A stretch of 64,000 nucleotides of DNA, taken from Eutreptiella sp. 'Long Island Sound 2002'. Taxonomy: Eukaryota > Euglenozoa > Euglenophyceae > Eutreptiales > Eutreptiaceae. The position numbers and the translations under genes are program-made. Shown in pieces: positions 22,604 through 34,715 of this stretch (position 1 is its first letter; each line of letters opens with the position of its first letter). Below the pieces are notes generated by a model, which ran no database searches, was not told the origin of the DNA, and was given only the letters and a program-made list of their open reading frames with translations. The DNA is taken from contig OZ038378.1 in the NCBI GenBank assembly GCA_964036045.1, positions 22,678,441-22,742,440 of the forward strand. The letters are read 5' to 3'.

Positions 22604-25600
22604 TTACTCAGGGTGGAGTCGAAGGAACTCAAGGTACACAGGATCCTCCTCTAGAGCCTTGCTCGACTCCCAAGACCATGTGTCGTCATCCCGTTCACAA
22701 CGGTACAGGAATGTGCGGCGCTTTTCAGATCCCACTCGACGTCTAGCCACAATCTTGACAAGTCGAGGAGATTCTCCAGTTTTGACAGGGGGCATCGGAA
22801 ACTCCCACACCGGCTGTCCCTCTCGATGGACGTAGGGTTTTATGCTGTCTCGATTGAAAACTCGCAACCCATCGAAGGGGGCAGGGATGTCCAGTTTGAC
22901 ATTCTCGCCCTTGTTCAGTACCTCGAGTATTTTGTAAGGGCCGCACCAGACAACACCGAGTTTCCCTTTATGTCGATATTCCGGCACCAACACCCACCAT
23001 CGTTCACCGACTTCAGACACTCGAACATGTCGGTCCATTTGCAGGACCACATGCATCTGGCGTCCACGTTCCTCGGCAAGCATTGCACGCACAGAATCGA
23101 AGGTACGTTCCGCTCGTTGCATGTAATCATTCACGGTCGATGGTTCATGTGCATGAGAAGTCATTCGGGGAAAATCCAATGGAAAATGGGGTGTTCGTCC
23201 TTCATCTATCTCGAACGGGGATAGTCGAAGACTATTGGATGTCAGGTTGTTGAACTGGATTTCGGCGAACAGGAGGTCGACATCCCACTCGTTGTTGCCG
23301 AAGATGCCGTGTGTACGCAGGCGCTGGAGGATGGACTGATTGCTGCGCTCCGCCAGGCCATTGCCTCGAGGGCGGTTGGCCACTGTTTGATGCATCTCAA
23401 TCTTGAAGCGCTGAGCCAACTCCTTCCACGCCTGAGACTCGAACAGCTTGTCTCGGTCAGAAACAATTTGTCGAGGGCATCCTTTCAATCGAATAACCTC
23501 ACGTAGGAACACATAGATAAGGTCGTCGGCTGTCATATCCTTGCGACAAGGGATGAACATTCCACGCTTGAAGAATCGGTCGACTACAGTCATGATGGCG
23601 TCATGGCCCCTTGTGGTCGGCGGCAATCCCGAAACCCAATCGATGGACACACTGTGCCATTTGGTGTCGGGCACCGGCAATGGTCTTGGCACTCTGGCGG
23701 TGTCGACTCGTCTTGATTTCGCCGCTTGACAGACATCGCAACTTAGTATGTATCGCTCGACATAGTGTCGTAGGTGTGAACATACGTAGTCGCGCTTAAT
23801 CAGGGCCATGGTTCGAAGGACTCCTGAGTGGCCATAGAACTCCGACTCGTGATACATAGCCACAATCGACGTAACCAGCGTTCGGGGGACAAGCACACAT
23901 TTGCCCGTCGTCGACAAATGGAAAAATTTGCCATCATCGAAGGACAACTTGGCATCTCGAAGCTGGTGTCGTGCTGCAGGGCTTCGAATCGCGACTTCGT
24001 AGGTGTGTTTCGTCCGGGGGTCCTCCCGATAGGCTGCCGCCCACACAGCTATCGAAGTCAAGTCTTTGCACTGATAATGTCGATGTACTCGGCGGTGTGT
24101 ACCCTTAAGACTCGAAGGGTACGGCGTATTGGACCCAACCTTCGGCAAGGGAACTGATTGCAACGTGCCGTCACGGTGACGTCGACAGCGAATCAGTTCC
24201 GCCATGGTCGGAGCGTATCGAAGTTCATTGCCAAAGGTGACTCGAAGGGGGCGATCAATGCTTACATCGGGGAGGTCGTCGGTGTCGGTAGACGTGTCTG
24301 GCTCATTGCCAGCCTCATCAAGATGCATGTCTGGTTGGTGTGAATTCTCAGCCATGATCTCGTCCGATGGTGCTGGATCCAGTCTCAGGTCCTCCGGCTC
24401 AGCAGTTGTCGCGCTCGACGGTAGCGGCTCCAGGTCCTCCGGCTCCACGGCGGGTTCCGTGTCGAATTGGAGGGCTGGTTCCGCAAGCTCATCTGCGTCC
24501 TTCCCCACGGAGTGTCCGCTTCGTAGTGAAACGTACAGGTGGTCGTACGGCTGGGGCCACACCTCGTCATGAGAGAATGAGTCTTCGAGTACATGTAGGA
24601 ACTCATCGACAGGTTCTCCTTCCGGTGAAGCCCAATCTTCGACCAGGGGAATTGTGAAAGCCCGTGTACGTGTGGCATTTTCGATATCCATCAACTGCCG
24701 CGAAGTTAGACGGGAGCAGGCGTCTGCCGCAGGGTTCTCGAGGCCCGGCACGTACCACAACGTCAGGTTGTATTCCTCGAGGAATTGGGACCATCGTGCT
24801 TGCCGTGGTGTCAGCGGTCGAGGACAGGTCTTGAGATATTGAAGACTTTCGTGGTCAGTGTGCACGTGCACCTGCTGCGGTCCTCGAAGTAGGTGAAACC
24901 ATTGTTTTAAGGCTAATACGATGGCCAACAACTCCTGTTCTCGAATCGGGTATCGAGTTTCGGCAGGCTGCATTTTCCGCGACATGAAGGCAATAGGTCG
25001 AAGATGTCCCTTGTACTTCCCATGCGCACATCGTTGCGCCAGCGTAGCACCGACGCAGTCTTTCGAAGCGTCTGTGTACAGGTGATACGGCTGTCGGGGG
25101 TCGATAGCACCGAGATGTGTCGCACTGATCATCGCCTGCTTCAGCTTGTCGAAGGAAGCCTGGTGGACGGCTGTCCATTCCCACTCGAAGTCTGCCTTAA
25201 ACATTGCAGTCAGAGGGGCTGCGACAGCTTGGAACCCTTCGACAAACTGCTGGTAAAATCCACACAATCCAATGAACTGTCGAACTTCATGGACCATAGT
25301 TGGTGGAGGCCAACCTCGAATGACCTTGATCTTTTCGGGGTCCATGTGTACTCCATCTTGGTCGATGATGTATCCGCAGAAGGGCACTCGACTCTGAAAG
25401 AATGTGGATTTATCGATGCAGGGGAAGAGCTGGTGCTTACAGAGTAGTTCATGTACCAGGTCGAGGTGTCATTGGTGTTCGTCCGCATCCTTCGAGAAGA
25501 CGAGGATGTCGTCAATGTACACCCATACAAAGATCCCCAAGTGGTCTCGAAGGACATCGTTCACGACGCGTTGGAACGTCGATGGCGCATTACAGAGGCC

Positions 25601-27286
25601 AAAGGGCATAACAACCCACTCGAAGGCGCCAAATTGTGTGTTGAAGGCGGTTTTCTCGATATCTTCATCTTGAATTCGGATCTGGTGGAACCCACTAACA
25701 AGGTCAATCTTTGAGAATACGGTGGAACCCCCCAGTGTACTCAGGATGGATTGGATCGATGGCAAGGGATATCGATCTCGTACAGTTCGTGTATTCAACG
25801 CTCGGTAGTCGACGCACATACGCCATTTACCATTCGCTTTCTTCACCAGTAGGCAACCCGCTCCGTATGGACTCGAGGATGGTCTGATGCGACCAGATCG
25901 ATGCAACTTGTCCAAATGTCGTCGAAGTTTATCTAGTTGGCTCGGATCCATTTTGTAAGGGTGTACCCACGGTGGATTGTCTTCCGAATCGAGGCGTATT
26001 CGATGATCTCTTCCAGGTCGATGCGGAGGTAGGTCTCCATACTCCGCTTTCTCCCGGTCGTAGAGGTCCGCCCACTTGTGTAATCGATTCGGCAGTTTGC
26101 GTCGAACAGGGTCAAGCCCGTCATCATTGCCATCGCTGGCTTGCATCTTATATATTTCATCGACCGGCACTGCTGGTCGAGGCATGCAACACAGAAATAC
26201 TTGATCTCCCGTGAGATCAGATCGACGGATCTCTCTTTTGAGTTTCGGCAACGAAATGTACTCAATCTCCATATCGCTGCACTCCTCATCGGTGATACCA
26301 TCGTCCGTTTCGGACTCATCGTACATGTCAGTACCGCGCTGAACGTGTGTCTACGAGTGTAGGTCAGGGTGTTCGTGGGCATGTGGGGTAGGATTCCCAA
26401 CCGGACTCGCTTTCGAGGAACTGGATGAAAGTATCGAAAGAAGGTCCAGCTTCGAAGCTGCTTGAAACTGCAGCTGGGTGGAATGTCTTGATTCGCCAAA
26501 AGACAACCGGTACGAAATCGAACCATGTTGGATGTCGGCGTATCGCTCCTTCCAGTTGACAGTTGGATTGTAGCTTCGAAGCCATGGTAGTCCAAGCACT
26601 ACATCCGGCAAAATCTCCAAGACCTTGAAGTGATGACGAAATACAAGCTCTCCAACTCGAACATAAGCTCGTGTGTAGTACCGTACTTCGACTTGGACAC
26701 CTCCGGCTGTCAAGACATGTCCAGGGTTTCTCAGTTTATAGAGGGGAAGTCGCGCGCTCTTTGCTGTTTGCATCGACATAAAGTCACTGGTCGCTCCACA
26801 GTCGACCAACAGTTCCACGCTGGAGTCAAAGGAGTCTTCACGACATCCGCAAATGCGCCCTCGAACCGTGAACAGAGACGCATGCTCAGGTTCGGTTCCT
26901 TCGACAGTGACACCTCCAAGCGTCGAATTCTTTTCGGGTTTATCGGTGCTGGTGGTGGTGTTCAGCTCTTCTCGAGGACGTCCGCCACCAGGTCTTCGGA
27001 ATTGTTTTCTAGGCCGTTGTAGGCCTTTCTCTGCTCTTGGAGCGGGATCGAAACCGTCACTTGCTGTCTCGACTTTGATCTCGTTTCGGTGTGTTCGACC
27101 GTGATTCCCGACGTTCTCGTCCTCGGGATGGCGGTCGACCTTTTGGACAGTCACGGGCCAAGTGTCCTTGTTCGCCACAATTGTAGCAACGTCTGCTTTC
27201 TCGACCATCTTGGCGTCCGCCATGTTGACGTCCGAACCGTTCACCAATGTAGGCATGTAACTCGTCTCGGAGCTTGGCAATTGCAT
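22604..27286 (-). pseudogene. Element B Pol: protease, RT, RNase H, integrase, chromodomain
   Basis: One frame, shifted +1 relative to gag and overlapping its end (27286-27057), carries all domains. Aspartic protease: LLVDCGATSDFMSM, then VVLGLPWL. RT: VDYRALNTRTVRDRYPLP, MPFGLCNAPSTFQ, VYIDDILVFS near 25.5 kb. RNase H: LYTDASKDCVGATL, TDHESLQYL. Integrase: zinc motif with CDVCQAAK and a D,D35E core (SIDWVSG, SDRDKLF, GNGLAERSN). The C-terminal chromodomain reads RLVKIVARRRVGSEKRR and then TWSWESS. Stops are TAG 26351-26353 between protease and RT and TGA 25469-25471 in the RT just after the active site. Both are single transitions from sense codons. Otherwise the frame is intact to the TAA or TGA near 22604. 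Confidence 0.9.
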
Positions 27287-28622
27287 CGAGATTCATCGGC
27301 TCTGCCACGGTCGAAGCCGTGGGCGCCGCAGCTGGGGTCGGAATCGGGGTGACGTGTGGCGTTGGCATAGGGTTGGATGGAAACGTGGAAGTCGAAGTAG
27401 GTGGGACCATCATAGGCAGGGGTCTCGACACTGCAGGACCCAGGGTGTGATCTGATGTCGTTCTCGATGCGTTCTGTACCTCTTCCAGTTGATACCCAGC
27501 TGCAATGTAGGCTTCCGCGATGGTCTCTACCAAAGTATCGAATCCAAATGGATTATTAGAACGCCATCTCGAACGGACTTCAACGATGTACTGCCGACGC
27601 ACAGCGTCATTCGACAAACCTTCAACGAATCGAGGGCTGACGAGGAAACCCATCTGGAGTTCACTCGTGTTGACCTTCGACTTGATAACGCATGTACGAA
27701 ATTCTCGAACGTAATCTGCATGTCGGGGAAACTCGCTCTCTTTGAAGCTCAACATTCTCGACAAATACAGTGGCTCATGGGATATGCAGTCGAAACGCTG
27801 GCCTAACACACGCATGAGCTCGAACCAGTCATCTTGTACAACTTTCGTCAGGCTATGATAGTACTCAGCGGCATCACCATCGAGGAGGAATGACATCGTT
27901 GCTGCCTGATCGACGGGTGAGGTGATGTCCGACAAAGTGAAGGCTCGTAGTAAGTCTTCTTTCCATGTTCGAAATTCTCCACATCCAGGTTTACCCGTGA
28001 ACCTCTTGACCAGTTTGTTCAGGCCCTCGACGCGGCGTCCCAAAATCTCCTGCGAAGGAGCACGTTGAACTACGAACTGGGGTAGTGGTTCGAAGGTAGG
28101 CCGCTGTGGGAGTGGTTGTTGTGGAGGGTGAGGTTGGTTCGAATTCGAAGAAGACGGTGGTTGCGGAAACTGTTGTTGTTGTGGTTCCGGAAACTGGATG
28201 TTGTTCGGAGGTGGTCGACTCGAAGTTCGTATGAATTCGTTGAGAAGAGCGTAACATTGCGACAATTCATGTTCTACGCGTCGAAGTTCATTTGCAGCAG
28301 GTTGAGTTGCATTTTCCGTCGAGGACTGCAAGGTATCGATGCGCTGGCCAGTTGCTGCTGTAGCACTTGCTGCTGTTGCCTGCAATACATCGATGCGTTG
28401 TTCCAATTCGATAACTTTGGCTTGAGTATCTGCAAGCTTCTGCGAACAGCTGTGAAGATCACGAGAGAGACATGGAAACCACTCGCTTCCTCGACTAGCG
28501 ATGCGCTCTGCGATGAACTTCTCTAACGAGGTCGAAAATTCGTGATGCAAGGGTGAATCACTTCGAAACAAACTGTCTCTGATGAAATGCAGCATAGCTG
28601 CGTCGTCGAAGGGCCGCTCCAT
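27057..28622 (-). CDS. Element B Gag
   Basis: Starts at ATG 28622 (MERPFDDAAMLHFIRDS), 521 residues. A helical N-terminus and Gln/Pro-rich spacer (QQQQFPQPPSSS) are followed by a capsid-like core (VKRFTGKPGCGEFRTWKED, DAAEYYHSLTKV, LRMLSFKESEF type). The C-terminal nucleocapsid has a CCHC knuckle CYNCGEQGHLARDC and a basic tail. It forms the particle that packages element RNA. The frame is intact. Pol overlaps the last 230 bases in the +1 frame, implying programmed +1 frameshifting or an equivalent mechanism. Confidence 0.85.
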   Translation of the reverse strand: MERPFDDAAMLHFIRDSLFRSDSPLHHEFSTSLEKFIAERIASRGSEWFPCLSRDLHSCSQKLADTQAKVIELEQRIDVLQATAASATAATGQRIDTLQSSTENATQPAANELRRVEHELSQCYALLNEFIRTSSRPPPNNIQFPEPQQQQFPQPPSSSNSNQPHPPQQPLPQRPTFEPLPQFVVQRAPSQEILGRRVEGLNKLVKRFTGKPGCGEFRTWKEDLLRAFTLSDITSPVDQAATMSFLLDGDAAEYYHSLTKVVQDDWFELMRVLGQRFDCISHEPLYLSRMLSFKESEFPRHADYVREFRTCVIKSKVNTSELQMGFLVSPRFVEGLSNDAVRRQYIVEVRSRWRSNNPFGFDTLVETIAEAYIAAGYQLEEVQNASRTTSDHTLGPAVSRPLPMMVPPTSTSTFPSNPMPTPHVTPIPTPAAAPTASTVAEPMNLDAIAKLRDELHAYIGERFGRQHGGRQDGRESRRCYNCGEQGHLARDCPKGRPPSRGRERRESRSNTPKRDQSRDSK

Positions 28623-28690
28623 TGTAGATCGAAGTACAAATCAAGTTGACGGCGTTGCGGCGTCGAAGATTGATCCTCCCCGCCACCTAG

Positions 28691-28700
28691 CTGGCTACCA
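28691..28700 (-). promoter_or_regulatory. Element B primer-binding-site-like sequence
   Basis: Two bases inside the 5' LTR, the minus strand reads TGGTAGCCAG. TGG is the complement of a tRNA CCA end. The match to initiator Met is only partial beyond TGGTAGC. Confidence 0.5.
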
Positions 28701-28702
28701 CT

Positions 28703-28989
28703 TGTTGTGGTTTGTTTCTTGGGAACTCGACTGCACTCCTGTGCCTCTTTGTTTCTCAAAATCCGAAATCCAAAATCCCAATCGACAAACCTCGCAGGAT
28801 CTTTAGACGGGGCACCAATAATAACACAATCTCGAAGACATAAACCCTGTTCAAAGATCGAAGTATCTTACAGCGCGCATTCACAGTTGGCATTCGATGC
28901 TTCTTTATTATTCACAGAATTTCAGCGCGATTGCGACTGCGACTTGCGATTTGCGCGCTGCTGCGCTGCTGCTGTTCCAAGCCAGAACA
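28703..28989 (-). repeat. Element B, 5' LTR
   Basis: 287 bp, the same length as the 3' LTR. It is flanked outside by the target duplication CCAC. Confidence 0.9.
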
Positions 28990-29690
28990 CCACCTTGGTC
29001 ACGACCTTCCCCAGTTCACTGAACCTGGGGTTCCCGTAGGCCATCCCGAAAGAGGGCCAGTAAAATTTGTAGCTGCAGTTCTTCCCCTTGCTGCAGTAAA
29101 GGTCCAGTACATGCTGCTTGTCGCTGGCGAACAACTCCACATTCAGGTCTTCTCTAGAGTAACCCAACTCCTTCAGACCTTGGTCTAGGAATTCCCCCAA
29201 TAATTGATAGTCCTCAGTTTTGGAGGCCGCCATCATGTTCGAAGGCTCCCCCTTCGATAGCCTCAGGTAGCTCGAGGTATGTTCCGACTGCTCCAGTGGC
29301 ACAGACTCTCTGCCACTGCCGTGGTCCACGTAGAGGAGGTAGGGCGCTTGCAGCGTCAGGGATTGTATCTGGGAGTGCTGCACGAAGAAGTCAGTCCCCA
29401 ATACAAAGTCGAAGGCCTCAGTGTCCATCACATAGAACCGATGGGCGATAGTCCGGGAGCCCATAGGTACCTCCACTTCACAGTCCCCGCAGCTGTGCAC
29501 CACATGTCCATCCCCCATTCGTATAGCCGCGGTGGTCATGGTGGTCTTTCAGGCTCCCACAAGGTAAAATTTTCTTGGCCACTATAGATATGGTGGCGCC
29601 AGTATCCAATACCCCCAGGTATTCGCGTCCCCCTAGTCGGATACGTACCCAAAACACCAGGTCCTGGGTGCCACCTGAGCGTCCCGGTCA
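28990..29690 (-). pseudogene. Element A Pol: aspartic protease and N-terminal half of a Dam-like methylase domain
   Basis: Protease: LGVLDTGATISIVAK (about 29.63-29.58 kb), a frameshift near 29.55 kb, then IRMGDGHVVHSCGDCEVEV and FDFVLGTDFF, the second conserved protease motif. It processes Gag-Pol. After an Asp/Glu-rich spacer comes LNVELFASDKQHVLD and then FGMAYGNPRFSELGKVVTK. This resembles the DLFA...NPPF signature of Dam-type N6-adenine methylase-like domains carried by some retroelements, but with NPRF in place of NPPF. Element B cuts it after KVVTKV; the rest is at 20567-20200. Catalytic activity is doubtful. Confidence 0.65.
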
Positions 29691-30050
29691 GAACTCCGCG
29701 GGACAGGTCACCTCGAATCCCTTGTTCCGCAGCTTGCGGGCCATCCTCATGAAACAGCTTCTCTTCTTGGCGTTGCCGTCATCACCACCTTCGTGCTCCC
29801 GCTTGGCCCCTTGTTCTTTCTGGGCCTGCGTCTGTGAGCGTGTGGTAGGACCAGACTGCCCTCCAGAGGTCTCGGAGTTCCCCCCTGGATTAGGGTTGTA
29901 GTTGCCTCCGTCCTTGTCCGTGTTCTTGTTGTCCTTGTCTGGCTGGCGGTTAGCGCCTCCTCCTCGTCCACCTTGACTCTTGTCTTGCCCTTGTCCACGT
30001 CCTTTCGACTTGCCCTTGCCGGAGTCGTTGCCTTTGCCTTTGCCTCCACC
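29688..30050 (-). pseudogene. Element A Gag, C-terminal Gly/Lys-rich tail
   Basis: This continues the frame of the zinc-finger segment at 42.6-43.1 kb once element C is removed (KGSGKG then GGGKGKG). It has a basic, low-complexity nucleocapsid tail, then KRSCFMRMARKLRNKGFEV and a TGA at 29688-29690 where CGA would be sense. The protease follows in the same frame, so gag and pol were one reading frame in this element. Confidence 0.6.
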
Positions 30051-32405
30051 TAAAGAAGGTCCCTACCAGGACCGGCCCCCGCTGTGCCCCTTCCGCCTGT
30101 AACCCCTGCTGATTTACTCCGGATCAACGATTGCATTCCTCAATTTCCAGGGTCCAAATCCAAAAATATAGAAATAAAATCCTCCTTCAACCCTGAAACA
30201 GCAACCAGGTCCCGCAAATACAACAATAACCCAATTCACAATCCAAATCAGGCTGCGGGCTTTCGTTCAGCACACCGGTATTCCCACGGTGGCGGGCATG
30301 TACAAGAATTGCACCAAGGAAGAAAGCCCTGAAATTGGCATATGAACACAAATAAAGCAAAGTTGGGGAAAGAGGTAAACATACACATTCACAGCCATAA
30401 ACCCCTCATTCCCTGGACTCAAGACCTTCCCTTGACTCACCAACATATTGCCCTGAACCCGGTCAAATGAGATGGCTGAATGCCATGTGTCACAAGTCAC
30501 TACATAAACCCCAAAAATGTGTTCACTCCCAAGCCTCTAATTCCTAGCCCAATAGGAGAGGTGGCGTGTCATGGCCTAGAGTGGCACTCAGGACCATGCC
30601 CTACCCTGACATAACCTTGGTTGGACTTGGAGTCGAATGGGCTTAGAGAAATGACCTATGGGTTTGAACTCATAACATGTCAAAAAACTGCCAATTCACA
30701 CCATATTGGCCATATATCAAAAATATGCTCAAAATTGAAGTTACTACTTATCCGAAGGCTCAAAGCATGCATGGAATCGAAGTCTAGTATTCATGGAGGA
30801 TAGAGACCAAAGGCCAATGCCCATGTACATCCCCACTTTACCCTCGAAACCCCTTCGGATATGGGCGCCACGCACTGCCCAAGTCAGCCCATGATTTTGA
30901 GACCAATTCTTGTGATCCTTCGTGCGCCAAGCCAAATGGAGTACACGATCCGGCATATGGTGGTGTTCAACTCCAAAGCATATGCCAACATATGAACAAT
31001 ATACCATGGTTCGACTCTCCATAGGCTTCTTGCTGTAAGCTGACCAGGTGAGTACACAAAACGCAAAAATGAGCAAAAATTGAGGTCAAAAACATGAAAA
31101 TATGACCAAATACAAAGTTGTCATGATAGTATATCTCTATGCTCACCCATGATATCCGCTCATGATTCAATACACAAATGATTGGTACCATTTGCGAACA
31201 ATTCCCCCACTTGGATCCCCAATCGGGCGCATGGAGATACCTTCGCCACTAATATCTACATGCCCCATGAAAAGGGGAGTGCACCCATGGATCTCTTTGT
31301 CAAACATACCATGAGCAATACATACGCGGTAGACTTGGTCTAGCGCGTTGAATTCCACAATTGGGACATGGGCAAAACCCTTGTCACGTATGGCTCCCCA
31401 TCTCTTCGGCCACACGAAGATATATAACATGGGCGTGAGCATATCAAGACATATACCATGCATATAAAACATACCCTCAAATGTGGCTCCCACCATGATA
31501 TGCCATGTCCCTCCATTGGCATAACTTCACGTTAAAAATACGTAGGAACCCAAGGAAAGTTGCCATGCAACCCCAATACTCATGCGGTACACTCGAAAGT
31601 CACAATAAATGTTCGGTTGCACGGTCCAAGAGTTATATATCACTTTATACCCTCTTGACCATTATCCCTTGCTATATCGGGCATGTGTACACACCAAAGG
31701 CGTTTGATGCTTCCTAAATTAAGTTGAGACCCAGGCCGTTCCAACCCAACCTTTCTTATTCTCTTTCCTCACACTCGCTCGTAGATATGGCTCTTCAAAG
31801 TGGTCCCACGATTCGCTTTTGTTTCCCTTATATCTTCAAGTCAAATGGGTGGCAGGTATAAGGGAAACCTGATTCGGGCATAGGGAAAAGAGTACGACCA
31901 CTCGAAGAAGTCCAAATCAAGTGCGGCGATGTCGAAGTCGAAAATCCGATTTCGACATCGCGAAAAATTCTGATTAAAATTTCGAGTGCTTATCTAGAGA
32001 ATTGCGGATGCAACGAACCCTTTGCTGATGAAATCTGACCCTTCAACGGAATATCCGCCAAAATATCTGGAAATAACAGTTAACCAATCGGTTAACGCAA
32101 AATCGCGAGCCAACTGACAGTCGCCGATACATTGACCATCGGAACGAAAGGCTGAAAAATTACGGAAACATTATGATAATAAAACCCTGTTGATTCCTGA
32201 TATTCCGATATATAAATCTCCGCTGGCGGCGCCTCGGTTCTGAATATGGCCGCTCATAGCCGGAATGGCCAAACCTATCACACTATCACATCGGGTTAGA
32301 TCAGGTGGATGGGAGAGTATGATATCAGCCAATGGCGGCTTGCCGGCACATAGATACACAGCCCAAGTGACCCCAAGATGGCCACGGGGGTCCGAACCGG
32401 CTTCA
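30051..32405 (-). repeat. Element C, 3' LTR (2.36 kb)
   Basis: Long LTR with no convincing gene. The small frames it contains recur in the other LTR only because the sequence is repeated. Confidence 0.9.
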
Positions 32406-32798
32406 CCCCCCTTCTCAGAGCGTTGTATCCGCTCGGAAACCAATGAAGAGAGGACGGGAGGACCCCAATGGGCTCCAACCCCCCCCTCCATGTCCCAAGG
32501 ACACATGGAGGCCCCACACACGTCGTAGGCGTCCCCCATGCCCCAAGAGAGGGGTGAGGACACTGATACTCAGCGCCCTACGCCATATCCGGTCTCCTCT
32601 TGATCTACAACATGGACCAAGGGGATCAAAGATAGAAAAACGTCGTCGGTCGACCTAAAGGAGTATACCACAATGAAATATATATGTGGAGATCGAGTGA
32701 AGGGGGTATATGGCCAATCAAGGCCGAAAAATCCCCGGATGAACGCCCTCACCCGTCTCTCCAAGCACAGAAACAAACAAAATGCCAAGGGGGATCCA
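32406..32798 (-). promoter_or_regulatory. Element C 3' UTR and polypurine tract
   Basis: The minus strand reads GAGAAGGGGGG directly before the 3' LTR start TGAAG, a textbook polypurine tract at 32406-32416. The rest is non-coding. Confidence 0.7.
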
Positions 32799-34715
32799 TT
32801 ACGGTGCTACAGCAGCAACCAAATGGACCAATACGTCCTTGACATCCAAAGAAATACCCTTTTTCTTTAGGTAGTCCATCCAGACCGTGGTGTACCTCGG
32901 CACAAAACTGCTCGGAGGTTCCCACGAGTCCCTGGATGCGGCGAATCCTTTCCAACGGACTTTATAAAGCCTACCCCCAGGCGTCCCCGGGTCCGGCTTG
33001 TCCGCCAGGATCTTCTCAGCGGTGAAGTCGTCGTCCTCACCCTCGTCGTCCGAGTCCACATCGCCGGCCGTGAACTCGAAGGTGACGGGACGTCCGCTGG
33101 GGTCTGGTGCTCGGGGACGAAGCTGGGTATGGTCGCGGTCCAGGATCTTGTTATCCCCCACACGAACCGCATACACATCCTGCCCGACCTTCCGCACGAT
33201 TACCCCCGGCACATACCAAGATGCCTGCCGATGTCTGGACAGGACATCCTTGTGGTGCCGCTCCACCCACACAGTGTCTTGGAGAGCATACTTCTGGAGC
33301 TTTCCCTGCTTGAAGTACTTGGCCCTCTTGTCGTGCTCGTCCTGAAGTGCCTTGCACACCTTGGCCGCCGTGTCGTCCGCCTCAGACATCATAGCGTTCG
33401 CATCCCGGGCCACCTTGCCATGGTTCATCCACGGGAGAGTGCGCGACACTCGATCCCGTAGGAACAGGATGCGATGGGGCGACAGTCCAGTGGGTCCCGG
33501 AAGGTCGTGATACGCTTGGAGCACTCTCCACAGCGAATTGTACCACTTCCGGCCCGGTTCGTCAATGTGCAGCTGGCGGAACTTCTCGAACATCTGCCGC
33601 CCGGCAACTTCAGCACGGCCATTCGACCGGCTGTGGTAAGCCACGGTCTTGGCGTGCCGAATCCCCATGTGCTTACACATCGTCTTGAACCACGTCCCCA
33701 CGAATTGACTGCCCCGATCGCTGCAGATGACAGCTGGGACATCGAAAATCGTCAGCCAATGTCTGATCATGGCATTGGCGACAGTCTTGGCCTGCAACCC
33801 CACTCCATGCTTGTCCTTCTTGTCCTTCTTCTTGGACTTCTTGCCCGGGACTGCCACGATATACCCGCTGTGCCTGTCCACCGCCAGGATGACACAGTCG
33901 TAGGTCTCTCCGTCCACGGTGACCTCAGGCATGGCGAATACATCCATGGCCACGGACCGCATAGGGGCCTCCGGTATAGCCGTATACACCGGGTTGCCCG
34001 CTGTGGAGTGGTTGGGGCTCTTCGTGGCCCGACACACGGCACAATCGCTGCAGTACCTATCCAGGATGGCGTAGTACCCCGGAGGGAACTTGAAACGCCA
34101 CTCCAGGTCCTGCTGCATCTTGTCTCGGCCAGGGTGCATGAGCTGGGCGTTGTGCCAATGATCAATGAGCTCCTCCACTCGGTTCTCGGGCACCAGCAGC
34201 TTGTCCTTGAGGAACAACTTGTCGCCATCCTCGGTCAAGCCCTCGGGCCAATCGTCGTCCGACGGGGCGCTCACGGCGTTCCAGTACCTGCTCCAGTGCT
34301 CGGATGCCGCGTAGTCATCCGACCAGTCCTCTGTGAGCACCGACCTGACTAGCTCTACAGGGGCCACCATCCATTGCTCGAGGGTTTCCTCTCGAATAGC
34401 CTGGACGCGGGCACCCCGGAACTTGGCCAGGTCCGTACGGTTTGCCATCACCACAAAGCACTTGACCCCCTCTTGCTCCATGACCTTCTCCATCTCGATG
34501 ATGCGCTTGGCCTCCTCGGTCTCCTCGGCGTCGCCATGGCTGGATATGTCCATCCATGCCTTGCCCGCGGGGTAGGCCCAGCGACTGAGGCAATCCGCCA
34601 CAGTGTTGTCCTTCCCCGGGACGTACACGACGCTGAGGTCGAACTTGGCGAACGTCTCGTGCCATCGGGCCCTCCTAGCCGCTGGTCCTGAGGGGGTGTC
34701 GACATGCTCCTTGTG
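32799..34715 (-). pseudogene. Element C Pol: end of RNase H, integrase, chromodomain
   Basis: After TAG 34716-34718 the same frame continues with DTPSGPAARRARWHE and YVPGKDNTVADCLSRW (end of RNase H). The integrase has an HHCC motif (HPGRDKMQQDL, then CAVCRATK) and a D,D35E core (SVAMDVFAM, CSDRGSQFVGTWF, SNGRAEVAG). A C-terminal chromodomain follows: FTAEKILADKPDPGTPGG, LYKVRWKGF, SWEPPSSF. The frame is intact for 600 codons. The integrase inserts element DNA, and the chromodomain probably guides it to particular chromatin. Confidence 0.85.

Larger units (their letters stand above)
20568..28989 (-). mobile_element. LTR element B: chromodomain Ty3/gypsy retrotransposon inserted in element A
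   Basis: 287-bp LTRs lie at 20568-20854 and 28703-28989, each starting TGTT and ending AACA, and differ at about 7 positions by eye. The target duplication is CCAC (20564-20567 and 28990-28993). Minus-strand order: 5' LTR, PBS, gag (28622-27057), protease, RT, RNase H, integrase, chromodomain (27286-22604), an extra 3' ORF (22554-21577), a non-coding 3' region, PPT, 3' LTR. The insertion splits the methylase-like domain of element A. The total is 8,422 bp. Two in-frame stops in pol and a frameshift in the 3' ORF indicate an inactive copy. Confidence 0.9.

Noticed and set aside
30267-31717. Several 60-110-codon frames repeated at 40468-41918
   Set aside because: They lie inside the two LTRs of element C and recur only because the LTR is duplicated. 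They show no domain and no consistent constraint.
33474-34352. 292-codon plus-strand frame, and others (e.g. 37362-38723)
   Set aside because: They are antisense to well-supported integrase, gag and pol frames. GC-rich coding DNA gives long shadow frames.
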